A stretch of 64,000 nt of DNA, from assembly GCA_017562135.1 (NCBI GenBank), contig QEYB01001430.1, forward strand, positions 248,001 through 312,000, read 5' to 3'. Made by a program: the position numbers and the translations under genes. Below are positions 35,498 through 46,100 of this stretch, piece after piece. The notes under the pieces are model-generated. The model was not told where the DNA came from. It did no database searches and was given only the letters and a program-made list of their open reading frames with translations. This DNA comes from Dipylidium caninum. Taxonomy: Eukaryota > Platyhelminthes > Cestoda > Cyclophyllidea > Dipylidiidae. Every line of letters starts with the position of its first letter. The first letter of the stretch is position 1.

Positions 35498-38400
35498 CTA
35501 GTGAATCGCCTGAGAAGGCGGAGGAGAGAAAACAGGCAACAGGTTGGATGGCGTGCGGCTGGCAGGAGAAGTCTTAAACAGGAGCGACTTGTAGGCGCCA
35601 GGGGGCTTGTCTTGGCCCAGGGAGCGCGAAGGAAGCGGCGAGAGAGAGAGAACCTTGTAAAGAGGTAAAGAGACGAAAATGGTAGGAGAGGAGAGAAGCA
35701 CCTTTGCTCGCCTCTTAATCCTCCGAGCCTCCTCCCTCAAGTCCGTGACTGGGGGCGCGGCCAGACGGCGCCTGCTGCCCCCGCTGGCGGTGGCGGCCAC
35801 GGCGGCCGCGGAGGCGCTGGCGTCGTCGCCCCCGGAGGTGGCGATGGTGTCGGCGGCGGCCGCTGCTGATGCTGTTGCACTGACGGTGGCGGTGGCGTTG
35901 CGGGGCAGCGAAGAAGAGGGCACGGAGACCTCTTGGAGACAGGAGGGGCAGGTGAGGGACCGCGTCAGCCAGTCGTCGATGCAGGCGCGGTGGAACACAT
36001 GCGGGCACATGGGCATCTTGCGCAACTCGTCCCCGGCCACGTACTCGCACATGCAGATGACGCACCTGGACGGGCAGAGGGAGAAGGAGAGGGCAGTCGG
36101 CTTCTTGCGTCAAGGGAAAGCGAGCTGCGACGCCAACCAGGGCTGAGGCTGAGACTTAGGGGGCGGCGGAGGCTCGGGCGGACCGGGTCCGGTGAGGGGC
36201 GCTCAGGCGTTCGACCGGGGCGGGAGGACACGAGGCCTCCGTCGCTGAGGTGCCTCCACCAGCCCCGCACACCCGAGAACCCGCAGCCAACGGGAAGGAA
36301 AGCGGGCTACTGCGACGCCCTGCCCCTATCCACCCCCCCCCCCCGCCTCCACACCACGGCGGACGGGCAGGTCGCACGGCGAGGGACAGCGAGCAGAAGT
36401 CGCTGACAAGCATTGGAGGGCGCGGGTGCCGCTCTCTCGCTCGCTCTCGGGCGCCTCGTGGCGCCGGTGCGACGCGGAGGGTGGAGGGCGTGGCAAGCGG
36501 ACCCCTCAAGAGTCGAGTTGATCCACAAGTTTCTCGCGGCGAGGCGTTTCGCCGCGTGACCTCTCGGCTCGGCGCCGCCTCCGCACCGCGGCTGCTCGGG
36601 ATCGCGGCGGACGAGCGGCCCCGGACGGCTCGCCGAGAGGCGCTCGTGTGCCCAAGGCGGGCGGAGGGGGCTGCACCCCACGGCGCGCCGCCTCGCCGTC
36701 ATCTGCCCCAAAGGCGGTTGAAGTGCTCGGGGGAGAGCGGGGAAGAGGCGGGAATGCGGCCTCGGAGAGGAGGACCTGCTTGGGGCGGCGCGTAGGGCAG
36801 GCGGGCAAAGCGCCAGAACGGACGCAGGAGGCGCCGCGACGCCAATCGTGTGCTCTTTCAACCGAGGCGGTCGTCGGGAGAAGACGAACGCCGGGGAGGG
36901 CAAAAGCAGCAGAAGATGGGGCGGGGGACGGGGCTTGGAGGACGGACGGGGCGCAGACCTGCACTCGTCGGGGAGGGCGGAAAAACGCAGGTCGTGTTTA
37001 AAGGTGGGAAAAAATGGAGGCGGAGCGCCCTTTGATGGAAAAACAGCGCAGCGGAGAGGCTCTCTCGCCCCACCGCGTCAGCGGGAAGTGGGCGCTGGGT
37101 CGGGGAGAAGGGCGGACTGGGCGACGCCCACACGCGTCCATGGCCGCCCCGTCTGCGTTGACTGGGGGGGGGGCATCGGTGGAGGCGAGGGGCAAGAGGG
37201 GCCGCCACCGAAACCCCCCCCCCCCCCCAAAAGCAGATATTGCGAGTGGGATGGGAGCTGCAGCGCCGACTTCGGGAGGCGAGGCCAAAAAATCACGATG
37301 CTGAGAAGGCGGGAGGAGGAGGAGAAAGCAGTGGCAAGGGACGCGAGGAGCGGCAGGCGGAGAAGGCGGCCGTGGACGCGTCGCCGCTTCCGACGCGACG
37401 GCGGGCACAGCGAGGTGCGGCGTCGAGGGGGAACGCCAGGCCTCAAAGCAAACGGAGGCGGTCGTGGTGCGAATCGGCGAGCTGCGTGGTCCCGGTGGAG
37501 CAGGGCGGGCGCGGGTCAGCACGCACCGGCGCGGTTTGGCTATCCGAATCGCACTCTGCTCGACTCTCCTCACTCGCCGCACGGGGGAACGAGCGAACGG
37601 GTGAAAGAAAAAAGCACACACATACACACACACACACACAGGTATACGTGCACAGTAGCACACATCGGACGCGTCTCGCGGCCGAAAGTGGACCGGTGGC
37701 GGACGCGCACGCGCTGTGGGTGCACACAAAGCCTGCGCCGAGAGCCCCGGTGGCGCGGCACAGCACTCCGAGGACCACCTACTCAGCAGGCAAACCTTGA
37801 AGGAGGCGCAAATTAACTCCGTTAAAGGCGGCCTCGCGCGCTCACACACCACTTGGCAAGGCGACTTGCGCTGCGAGCTGCCACGACCTCTGCCCGCAAC
37901 ACGAGGGGAGCGAGCAATCTGACGCCCCGGGCGCCCCTCCCCGAACGGGGCCGGCCACTTCGCCAGCCGCCTCGGCGAGGGAAGCGCTCGCGTTCGAGGG
38001 TGGAGGATGCCTCGGCAGGTGGACTGCCGCTTGTTTACTGGGCAAGAATAAACAAACTTGCGGACGCGCGGTGGGAAGTTGATGTGAGGCGGTGGCTGTG
38101 ACAGCCGCCGCACCGGTCGAAGTGGGCGCCCGCAGCGCGGTCTGAGAGGCGGCGCGACCTGCGCAAGATCAGGTCGAGGAGAAGGCGGGAAAGGGGCAAA
38201 AGCCAAATCAAACGCACGCAATAAACAGAGGCTTCTGCCAGGGAAGAAACAACTGGTATTTCAGCGCCATGAAGGCGTGTTGGAGGGTAAAGTGACATCG
38301 AAGCACTTTCAGTCGGCAGGACACTGGTGAGCGCAATGTCGGTCTGGCTGGTGCAATGATCGAGGGACTCAGAGGGGCATCTGTCGTAAGAGACCTGTGA

Positions 38401-39600
38401 GGTTGGTCTTGGAATGAGTGTGAAGTAAGGTGGGGGGCCGAAGGGGCAAGAAAACTCGTGGTTATGGCGGGAAATGACTGCTCACAAAGAGCTGCCTTCT
38501 GATTGGTTGTTCGGACTCTTTGAAGGTCACGCATGATAAACAATAAGATTACCACCCGTAAGATTTATTAGGCCACTTCTAATCAATTATTTTCCATAGA
38601 AAACATGTCTTCTTGAAGTAGCAACAACAAAGTCTAATCGGTACTCATCCTCCTGGCACTCGCCTATTTATTAATTAGGCCAAGCGAGAGTTCAGTAAGA
38701 TCAAAGGCAATAAAAAAGAGGGCGCGGCGGTGGCAGGTAAAGCAACTCTTCTAGATTATCAGATAATACAAGCTTGAAACAAATAAAAGTCCAAAAATAT
38801 GGACGAACCAAATTCAGCGAGTTGTAGTCGGGTAACGGCATGATTTGCTCTCCACCATCCCAAGTAAAGACAACATACCAGTTTGCGACGAAGGCAATTT
38901 TGGAAGAGGGAAGATTAAATGTTGGACAGAAAGAAAATGGGACGCACTCGGGTGATTTTCCGCCAGTGTTCCCGTCGAAGGTAAAAACAGGCAAGGAGGC
39001 AATCAATGCCATTCTCATGGCAATGGTAACTTGTTGATCTTCTGTCAGCTGAGAGAAAGGGATTGAAACTCCGGGAGCAGGGTGGAGAACCGGATCATTT
39101 TCCTATAAAGATTTGGGAAGGATTAACAACGCTAAAAATGCAAAAATAAAAAGAAACTGAAATTTCATTGTTACCAAAAGCAAACATTTAGGGCAAACTA
39201 TAAAGATGCAACTGTGATAAAACGGTAAAATATATGGCGCAAATCCGAGAGGATGTGGAACGATTTGAACCTTAAATTATTTAATCGGGTTGAAATGCAT
39301 AACCGCGACAAAAAAAGACGCACGCGTGACAACTATCTCGTATGAGAAAGTCCATGTGGAGTTTCAGTTAAGAACCACGAAACAGATAATAACGCGAAAG
39401 ATATACCTTGTGCGAACTAATCCAGAGGAATGAAGACATCACATAATCCAAAAAGAAGAAGCTGCGAAAAAAGAAACTTTACGGGACCAACTAACCAAAT
39501 ACCAAGCTGGTGTCTGTGAAGGAGCAGAGCGGCCGTTATTCCTGTGGATTTCTTCCAAAGAGCCAGATCTTCGATAAAAATGTCTCAAACAGTTGCCCAT
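35498..39600 (-). CDS. RNF11: RING finger protein 11 homologue (E3 ubiquitin ligase)
   Basis: Membrane-associated RING-H2 protein; in vertebrates RNF11 works with NEDD4-family ligases and the A20 complex in endosomal and NF-kB signalling. Minus-strand exons: 39600-39496, 39102-38948, 36065-35498 (828 nt, 275 aa; human 154). It begins MGNCL, giving the N-myristoylation glycine and adjacent cysteine of RNF11. Exon 2 matches the conserved middle (DPVLHPAPG, FSQLTEDQQVTIAMRMALI, SLP). The RING is CVICMCEYVAGDELRKMP then CPHVFHRACIDDWL and SLTCPSC, a complete C3H2C3 pattern closest to RNF11 (CIDDWLMRSFTCPSC). The intron splits the Glu codon just before the first RING cysteine. Oddities: the PPxY motif expected before VPVYHP is absent from this model, and about 140 residues of low-complexity, basic sequence follow the RING where the human protein ends after about 15. 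Part of that tail may be an unrecognised splice. The 2.9-kb intron 36066-38947 is mostly GC-rich. Confidence 0.9.
37614..37640 (+). repeat. (CA)n microsatellite in RNF11 intron
   Basis: About thirteen CA units with one interruption, within the GC-rich second intron of RNF11. Confidence 0.9.
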
Positions 39601-40079
39601 GTTTGGAGAAAAGTGGCGATAAGTTTAGACAGTTAGGGCGAACGCATACCGCAGAACAGCTGATCAATGACCTTGTGGAACGAACCTGTAACGCAGCAGT
39701 AAAATGTTGAATAAAATATTTCTCTGAAACCTTCCCACGATTGCACGCAAAATTCTTTGTGTTTAAATAAAACATTAGTGTTTATTAACCTGTAGAGTGT
39801 GATAGGCTTTTTAGGATAAAACTTGCAATGTGAATTAAAAATGCACTGGAGCCTTGCAAAAGCTATCACGAAATGCGCACTAACCATGCTAAGGAAATAG
39901 TTTCCTATAAGATAGTACAGATCTCAATAACTCCGACAAAACTCTAACGAATAGCAGCATTTTGACCTCTCAAGTGCCCGTAATGCTTAATTAATAAAAT
40001 GCACACTTTTTGCGCGTTCGTTTCGACAATGTAACGTTGTGGCTACTTTGAATATCCCATCGGCTATCGCGCGCGGCCT
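39601..40079. other. Shared intergenic interval between divergent RNF11 and LSM14-like genes
   Basis: 479 bp separate two start codons on opposite strands. The sequence is AT-rich. A bidirectional promoter is the simple inference; I see no TATA box or known motif I can defend. Confidence 0.5.
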
Positions 40080-40413
40080 ATGGAAACTCGCTTTTCAAAT
40101 AAAATATTAAGTGTTGTTTCGAAGTCAGGTCTTGGTTATGTGGGAAAATTACATGCAATAGACACCAAGCATCACACGGTAACTCTTTCTAAGGGTAACT
40201 ATCCCACCAATATATACATTCGCCATTTTAGTCCGTGTTGTAAATTCCGCAAATGGGGATCAAATATATCCTCAAGTGTATGATTTTGTTATATTTCGTG
40301 GCTCCGATCTGCAAGATGTTTCTGTGAGGGAGGTAACGCCCCAAGACGTTCTGCTGGAAAATGATTCGGCCGTAAACTTACCTTCTGTGACTTATGCTAT
40401 TAGGTCTCGTTAA
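40080..40413 (+). CDS. Short protein with LSM14/RAP55-type Sm-like domain
   Basis: LSM14 (RAP55, Trailer hitch, Scd6) proteins bind decapping factors and repress mRNA in P-bodies through an N-terminal Sm-like fold. Two exons, 40080-40194 and 40277-40413, are joined by an 82-nt intron (AAG G|GTAACT ... CTCAAG|TG) to give about 83 aa. Exon 1 reads NKILSVVSKSGLGYVGKL then HAIDTKHHTVTLSK, matching the family strands KISLISKAEIRYEGIL and YTIDTENSTVALAK. Exon 2 has YDFVIFRGSDLQDVSV, matching FEYIIFRGSDIKDLTV. The usual loop between these blocks (RSFGTEDRPTD-like) is missing, so a microexon may be unseen. The frame stops 28 residues after the domain; FDF and RGG regions of normal LSM14 (over 400 aa) are not found downstream. 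An AATAAA follows at 40558. Truncated paralogue, compact functional gene or pseudogene remain open. Confidence 0.75.
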
Positions 40414-40557
40414 AGGAAATTTCCGCAGCATTCGAGAAGGAGGCAAGCCTTCACACATGAGTACTCTGACAAAATACATAACAATATCCGCGAGGTGTGA
40501 AGAATGTTAACCATAAATATTTTACAGAATGTGACAAAATAATGGATTTTACCGGAC

Positions 40558-40563
40558 AATAAA
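40558..40563 (+). promoter_or_regulatory. Candidate polyadenylation signal for LSM14-like gene
   Basis: AATAAA 145 nt past the stop of the short LSM14-like frame. It supports a transcript that really ends here rather than continuing to further exons. Confidence 0.45.
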
Positions 40564-42730
40564 AGTACCAATAGCTTTAGAAATACTTGCTCTTTTGCTT
40601 TTTTCTTTTCACCCTTTCGCACCCGAGAGGCATTCAGAATGAAAATGTGGCCTTTGAGTAATCGGCGGAACTGACATCTGAATCGCATAATTTGATCACT
40701 CTTTCGCGGCCAAACCAACCCTAAGCACGTGGATCTATGACTATAATCTACTTTGTGCTTAGATCTTTTGGATGATTTAACTACTTAAAGGCCATTTGGA
40801 ATTCAGTTTAACTAAATGCCTTAGTTAAAACTGCGAATTTTATCAGAAGGTTGGCCCCTGTGTGTGACCCAATTGACAGCTGCAATTTGGATGATTCGAA
40901 GGGCAAATGTCATGATAAAGTGATTTTAGGGCCCCTTGGAACTCGTTAGGCTAATTGCTGTCATTGATGACGGACTCCTCTACTTGTATCACATGTTTTC
41001 ACAAAGTTTTTTCATCCGACCACGAATTCAGGCCCACTTCTGGCCAATTCACACCACCTGACGTCCTTTCCGCCTTCCATTTAGGAGTGGCAACGGCGCC
41101 TTCACTCACTGCTGCCTGGAAATCAGGTCCGATGCAAAGCCAATGGCTCTTAGAATGTCATTTTTTATTCACATTTTCTGAAGGCTACTTTACGCTCTCA
41201 CTCCTTCCAGCGTGACAGTTCGACTCCTTCGTCGCCTCATAAATGTCTGCCATCCATGCTCGCGTTTGGTTAAATGTGTCCACGCAAAGCTTTCGCTTTG
41301 GGGTTAGTGGAAGTAGAAACTGACAGGGACCCGTTAACCTGCGACTCAAACCACAGGCGGGGCCGTCTGGACTCCACTGAGGGCCTGGACAAGCAGTCTG
41401 CGCCGTGTATCCTTCGCTACCGTCGAACCCATAACATTTGCATCAAACTGAGGCTTAGGAAACTTTTCCAATCAACACCGGAGATGTTGCCGATGTGGCT
41501 CGAATATGACGACTACCAAGTGCAGCCGTCCTTATTCCACCATTCCGAGAGTGCGAGGCGTCTTCGGACGAAGCTCGTCGGCCTCGTCGCTTTCCTCTGT
41601 CCTCGGCAATAAAGATTTCTGTCAAATAACGACATCCACAAGGCCAATTTGGGAGACATACACGACCGTCCGAGGCGCTCAACAACGCAAACCGCCGCAG
41701 AAATCCGCGAATTGGACATACTCGTCATGGCGCGGGCTTCCCTTTGTCGTCTGATGAAGGCGTCCACTGCTGTTCTTCTAAAGGCGTAAAAACTGAGCCG
41801 ATCACCTGGACGTGTCAATTTGTAGCACCGCTTCGTGGCGTGTGGAGTCCTGCCAGGCTGCTGGGACGAGGTGGGGATCATCACACACGGGCCAAGTCTC
41901 CTGACACTGTCTAAGTGGGTATCAATTTTTTTGCACAAAACCGAACAAAAGCCTAATGGTTTATCAGACGAAGTTGCGAAATGGCAAAGGCGACCCCACT
42001 TCATCATCTTCATGACAGCGAAATCGTAGCCGACTTTCGGATTTTCCACATTTGCGTAGCGTTTGCCCACTGGCCCCGACCAGACGATTGGCCCGGTCGT
42101 CGCACGACCGCTCGAGTTGGGTGATTTGGGGCGGACCCCGGAGGAGCACCGCGTGTCACGTCACGAGGGTCCCCGTGGACGTCCTCCTCTCACCTCGGGC
42201 AAGTGAAGAACCGCGCATAATGGGCGGGCGGAATCATCAGCCACGACACGCATGTCACATTCGAGCATTGCGAAGAAGTTAGGCTACTTTGCTACTATTG
42301 TAATAATCCCAAATGTTTTCCAAATCCAAACTGACGTCTGTCGTTTTCTGGGATACCAAAAGACGCCGTCAGTCATTTGCTTCTCTCGTCGGCCAGGGGC
42401 GCTGTATCTTCCCACCTTCAGGGCCTCGATTGTCGTACTCGAAGCCAGAAATGGGGGAGGGAAGACGATTCAGACTTCAGCCCTTTCGTCCAACGGCAAG
42501 TCTCCCCCGACCCGTCAGTGAGAACAACAATTTCATCCGACACCGCTGGTAGCGATGAGGGAGCCGGAGGAGGGCGGAACGGGCGGGGGGGGGGAGGAGT
42601 AGCCGACTCTCCGTCGCCACCCTCTCCGGAGGCAAGGGAGGCGGTGCACATCGAAGACATGGTTTGGTGTTTTCCTGTGTTTGTATTATACCATGTGTCT
42701 AGTGTAAAAAGCATCAGAATACAATAATGC

Positions 42731-42755
42731 ATGTGTGTGTGTGTGTGTGTGTGTG
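42731..42755 (+). repeat. (TG)n microsatellite
   Basis: About twelve TG units, followed by a TATG/TATA-rich stretch, downstream of LIN54. Confidence 0.9.
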
Positions 42756-42993
42756 CATGTAATGTATGTATGTATATATGTATAGAGATGGGTGTGTTTG
42801 CGAGTGTGTACGCACGCACGCGTGTACATTAACAGTGGTATGTATACTAGACGATGATTCTGCTGGCGGCACTGGCGGTGGGGAACGGAGACGACGCTAG
42901 CGGTCGTTGGTGGAGGAGACCAATGCGCCGATCTCGCGGGGAGGGAGATAGCGGTGAGCCGTTCTTTCCAAAGCCGACGCGCACGTTATGTAC

Positions 42994-43078
42994 ACGAGGA
43001 GGAGGAGGAGGAGGAAGGAAGGAAGGGAGAAAGGAGTGAAGGAATGAATGAATGAATGAGTGAGTGAGTGAGGGAATG
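42994..43078 (+). repeat. Compound (GGA)n(GGAA)n(GAAT)n(GAGT)n repeat
   Basis: Adjacent purine-rich trinucleotide and tetranucleotide runs just beyond the LIN54 stop codon, probably within its 3' UTR. Confidence 0.85.
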
Positions 43079-43108
43079 GACGCGTGAGGAGCACGAGCCA
43101 CGTCGGTG

Positions 43109-46100
43109 TCAGCGCTGCGACGGCGCAGGCGGCTGCTGCTGCCTCTGCATGACCTCCGACAGGTTGGTCAGTATCTCGCCCTGAGTGCGAAGGAGCTGGG
43201 TCAGCCGGTTCACCTGGGCCTCCAATTCGTCCATCTTGCGACGCATGAAGCTCACCTCCAGTATGGTGAAGCTGCCAATGATAAATGGAGTCGGCCTCAG
43301 CACGCGACCAATGCCAAAAAGGCCGATGTCCCAGCCCCGGCTCTCAGGTCTGCCCGCCAAATACCGCGGAGATGTCACACCTCGTCGACCAAGCACGAGC
43401 TTGAATCGACAATGGGAGGCATGTGTCAAAGCACTGGCCCTCCACCCCCCCCCCCCCTCTTGCAGGCTGAAGCATATTCCCCCTACCCCCCCCCCCCACC
43501 TCAGAATCAAACTTACCTCTGACAGATCCAAGTCGACAGTTCAGCCAAGTGGACGCGGAGAAAGAGGAGCTGCAGTTGTGGCGCTCATGGCCCTCTGCAT
43601 TTCGCTCTCGCCCCTACGCAACGCGGTCCCTCAACCAAACTTGATTAGATCAACTAACTGAGAAACTCGAGCACCCATCGGCGAGGGACAGGAGTGATCG
43701 CTCGAGCTCTATCCCCTGCGGCAGGAGCTGATTATAAGACTCAAGTCAGGGCTTTCCACACCACCAGTAGGAATGGCTCGAATTTTGCGGGATAAGCAAC
43801 AGAGATTTAGAGAAACCACCTCCGCGAATACTTAGAACTGATTTTGGGTCTGGGAGGTCCCACAGACCGGAGACGCCGCCCGCCAGCCAGCGCAATTTCC
43901 GTTTAAGAGAGGGAGGCACAGACCTACCGGACATCAGTCAGTCGCCCTGCGTGGTTCGTGTTCGGCGACGACAACGGCTCGAGAGGCGAAAGAACGTGGT
44001 GCTCGTTCTTGGCCTCCAAGGGGATCTCACGACCCGACGAAAGGGTGATTTCGGGTTGCGGCTCCTCCGACTGCTCCTCCATAGGCTCTACGGCGTGCGA
44101 CTCCTCCGGCGCGGACGCAAGTGCTGCAGTTGAGGCGGTGGTGGTGGTGACGGAGTTATATGTTCTTGGTGAGAGGGCGGAAGGGGAGGAGGCGGCGGCG
44201 GCAGCAGCAGCGGCGTCGGTGGAACGTCTGCAAGTGGACGACGATGTTCCCGAGGCTTCTGGTTGTTCTGGGGCAGAGGGTTGGGGGGACGCATCTGCTG
44301 TGGAATTATTGATGAGAGCAGTTGAGGTGAGTCCGTTCTCAACGCTGCTGTCTCCCGTCTTCATTACCTTAAGGGCAATAAATGGCCGGAATAGATTGCA
44401 AAAAGGTAAATAAACGCGGAGTCGTGAGCAAAGATCCGCTCTCCAATGCGATGGAGGCCGGTGGAGTTGCGCTCCTGCCTAAGGACCAGCCAACTCCCAG
44501 CTCCTTCAAGATTCCTCCCACGAACTACATCATATCCGCCTCGTGCCTCGTGGGCAAAGGTTTGGGCTCACGGAAAACTTCTTAAGAACAAAGTCTTTTT
44601 TTAAGAGCATCGGCTCAGGACTGGAGTTTAACGCACTCCAAAGTCTCAGACCAAGTCTCGAGAGGCTCTGCTTATGCAGGTCATGCAAAAAAAGAGAAGA
44701 TAAAAAGATAAAAACGGCCAAAAGTATTCTTGGAGTGGAGGACGCACCAGAAAAACCCGGGTACGAAAGAGGGAGAGGACCAACCTGAGATAATCCACTG
44801 CGGTTCTCCTGGAGACGCTGCATGAAGGCCAGCTCCTCTTCGGTGTACACGCTGTAGTTGTCCTCCTCCACGTCGCCATGCCCATCTCCATCCACATCCT
44901 GGAACTCCTTACTGCCCCCTCCGCTATCGCCTTCGCTGGCGGCACCGCCTGATTTGCCCGTCTGGACTGCGTCCGGCGTCGAAGTCGCAGCCTTATAGTC
45001 GCTTTCGCCCTCCTCCATCTTCTCGATTTTATTCTGGAAGGGATGAGGGGGAGAGAAAGGACTCACTTCGCCCAAATTACTCTACGAGCTGTGAAGCCCT
45101 CGGCTCGCCGGCGGTGTTTTGCGTTTCTTTTTTATTCAGGGGTTGGCACAGTCGCCATTTTGCTCGTGGCGCTAATCGCACGGGAGGTCAGAAATGCGCA
45201 CTTCTCTGGGGAGGCGCTGAAGAGAGGCCTCCACTGTTAATGGCCTAATTCGAGTTGGGAGTGTAAAAGAGAGGTCGAACCCCCCCCCCCCCCTCCTCTC
45301 ACCGCCTGGCGAGAGAGCGACGCACGATGTCCAATGGCTCGAGGGACAAGACGTCGCTCAAGCTCGGGAAGCACTCGGCGGGCAGACGTCCGTGGTCGCG
45401 TTGCTGCGCGTCTGGGCTCCCGTTAGAGTGACAAGGCCTGCGACAGTAACCGAGGGCCGCCCTACGACTGCGTGGGAGACAAGGATGGGCAAAGGGTCTA
45501 CCTCAGGTCACGGAGGGGTCGCGCTGTGCCTGACACAACGTCTGACCTACTAAGGTCGAGTGAGTGGTGTTCGTCGCGTCTTAGGGGCATAAAAAGCATC
45601 GGGACCAACCACAATGGAGAGCGGAGGAGAGAGTTTGGAGATGGGCAGTGCGACTGTCGCCATCGTGTCTGCCACGGAAGCATCGGCAGTTCGGCCCGGG
45701 GACAATGTTTGTACAACACCGGGAATGATGAATTGGGGAGCCGGGGGCTGCAGGTGGGTCTGGGCCTGGACCGGCGGGAGGACGGTGTTGAGGCACTTCA
45801 GCAGGTCCTGCTGGGTCGAACTGGCGCCTGCTGCGGCTGCTGCCGCCGCCGCGGCCGCCGCAGCCGCAAGGTAGGACTGGTGGAGGAGGAGGGGCGGCAG
45901 ATCGGGTGAGGAGCCCGGCGGCTGCGCTATCACGCTGTGGGGAGGGGAGAAATTAAGCAGAAATAACGACAAGCGGTAGGAGTTGGGCCGAACACAGTGT
46001 GCAGCCAGCGACGCCAACGAACGACCTGCTCCTCTCGAGCAGGTCGGGTGATTCAGAGACACGGGTGAGGTCAGGAACGAGATGAGACGCGAGACGAGTC

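Larger units (their letters stand above)
40414..43108. other. Intergenic region between LSM14-like gene and LIN54
   Basis: No gene recognised. A 185-codon open frame on the minus strand (41513-42070) has no family similarity or splice context. Simple repeats occur near 42.7 and 43.0 kb. Confidence 0.5.

Noticed and set aside
36998..38221. 407-codon open frame on the minus strand inside the RNF11 intron
   Set aside because: Same GC-driven absence of stops; it falls within an intron of a convincingly spliced gene and reads through CA and poly-C repeats.
41513..42070. 185-codon minus-strand open frame
   Set aside because: About the length expected once by chance in a window of this size; no family, no start context, no splicing evidence.
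43516..43660. Possible extra exon ending GAG|GTAAGT on the minus strand
   Set aside because: The donor is excellent, but no acceptor and frame combination could be made consistent with both neighbours; left out of the LIN54 model and noted as a test.
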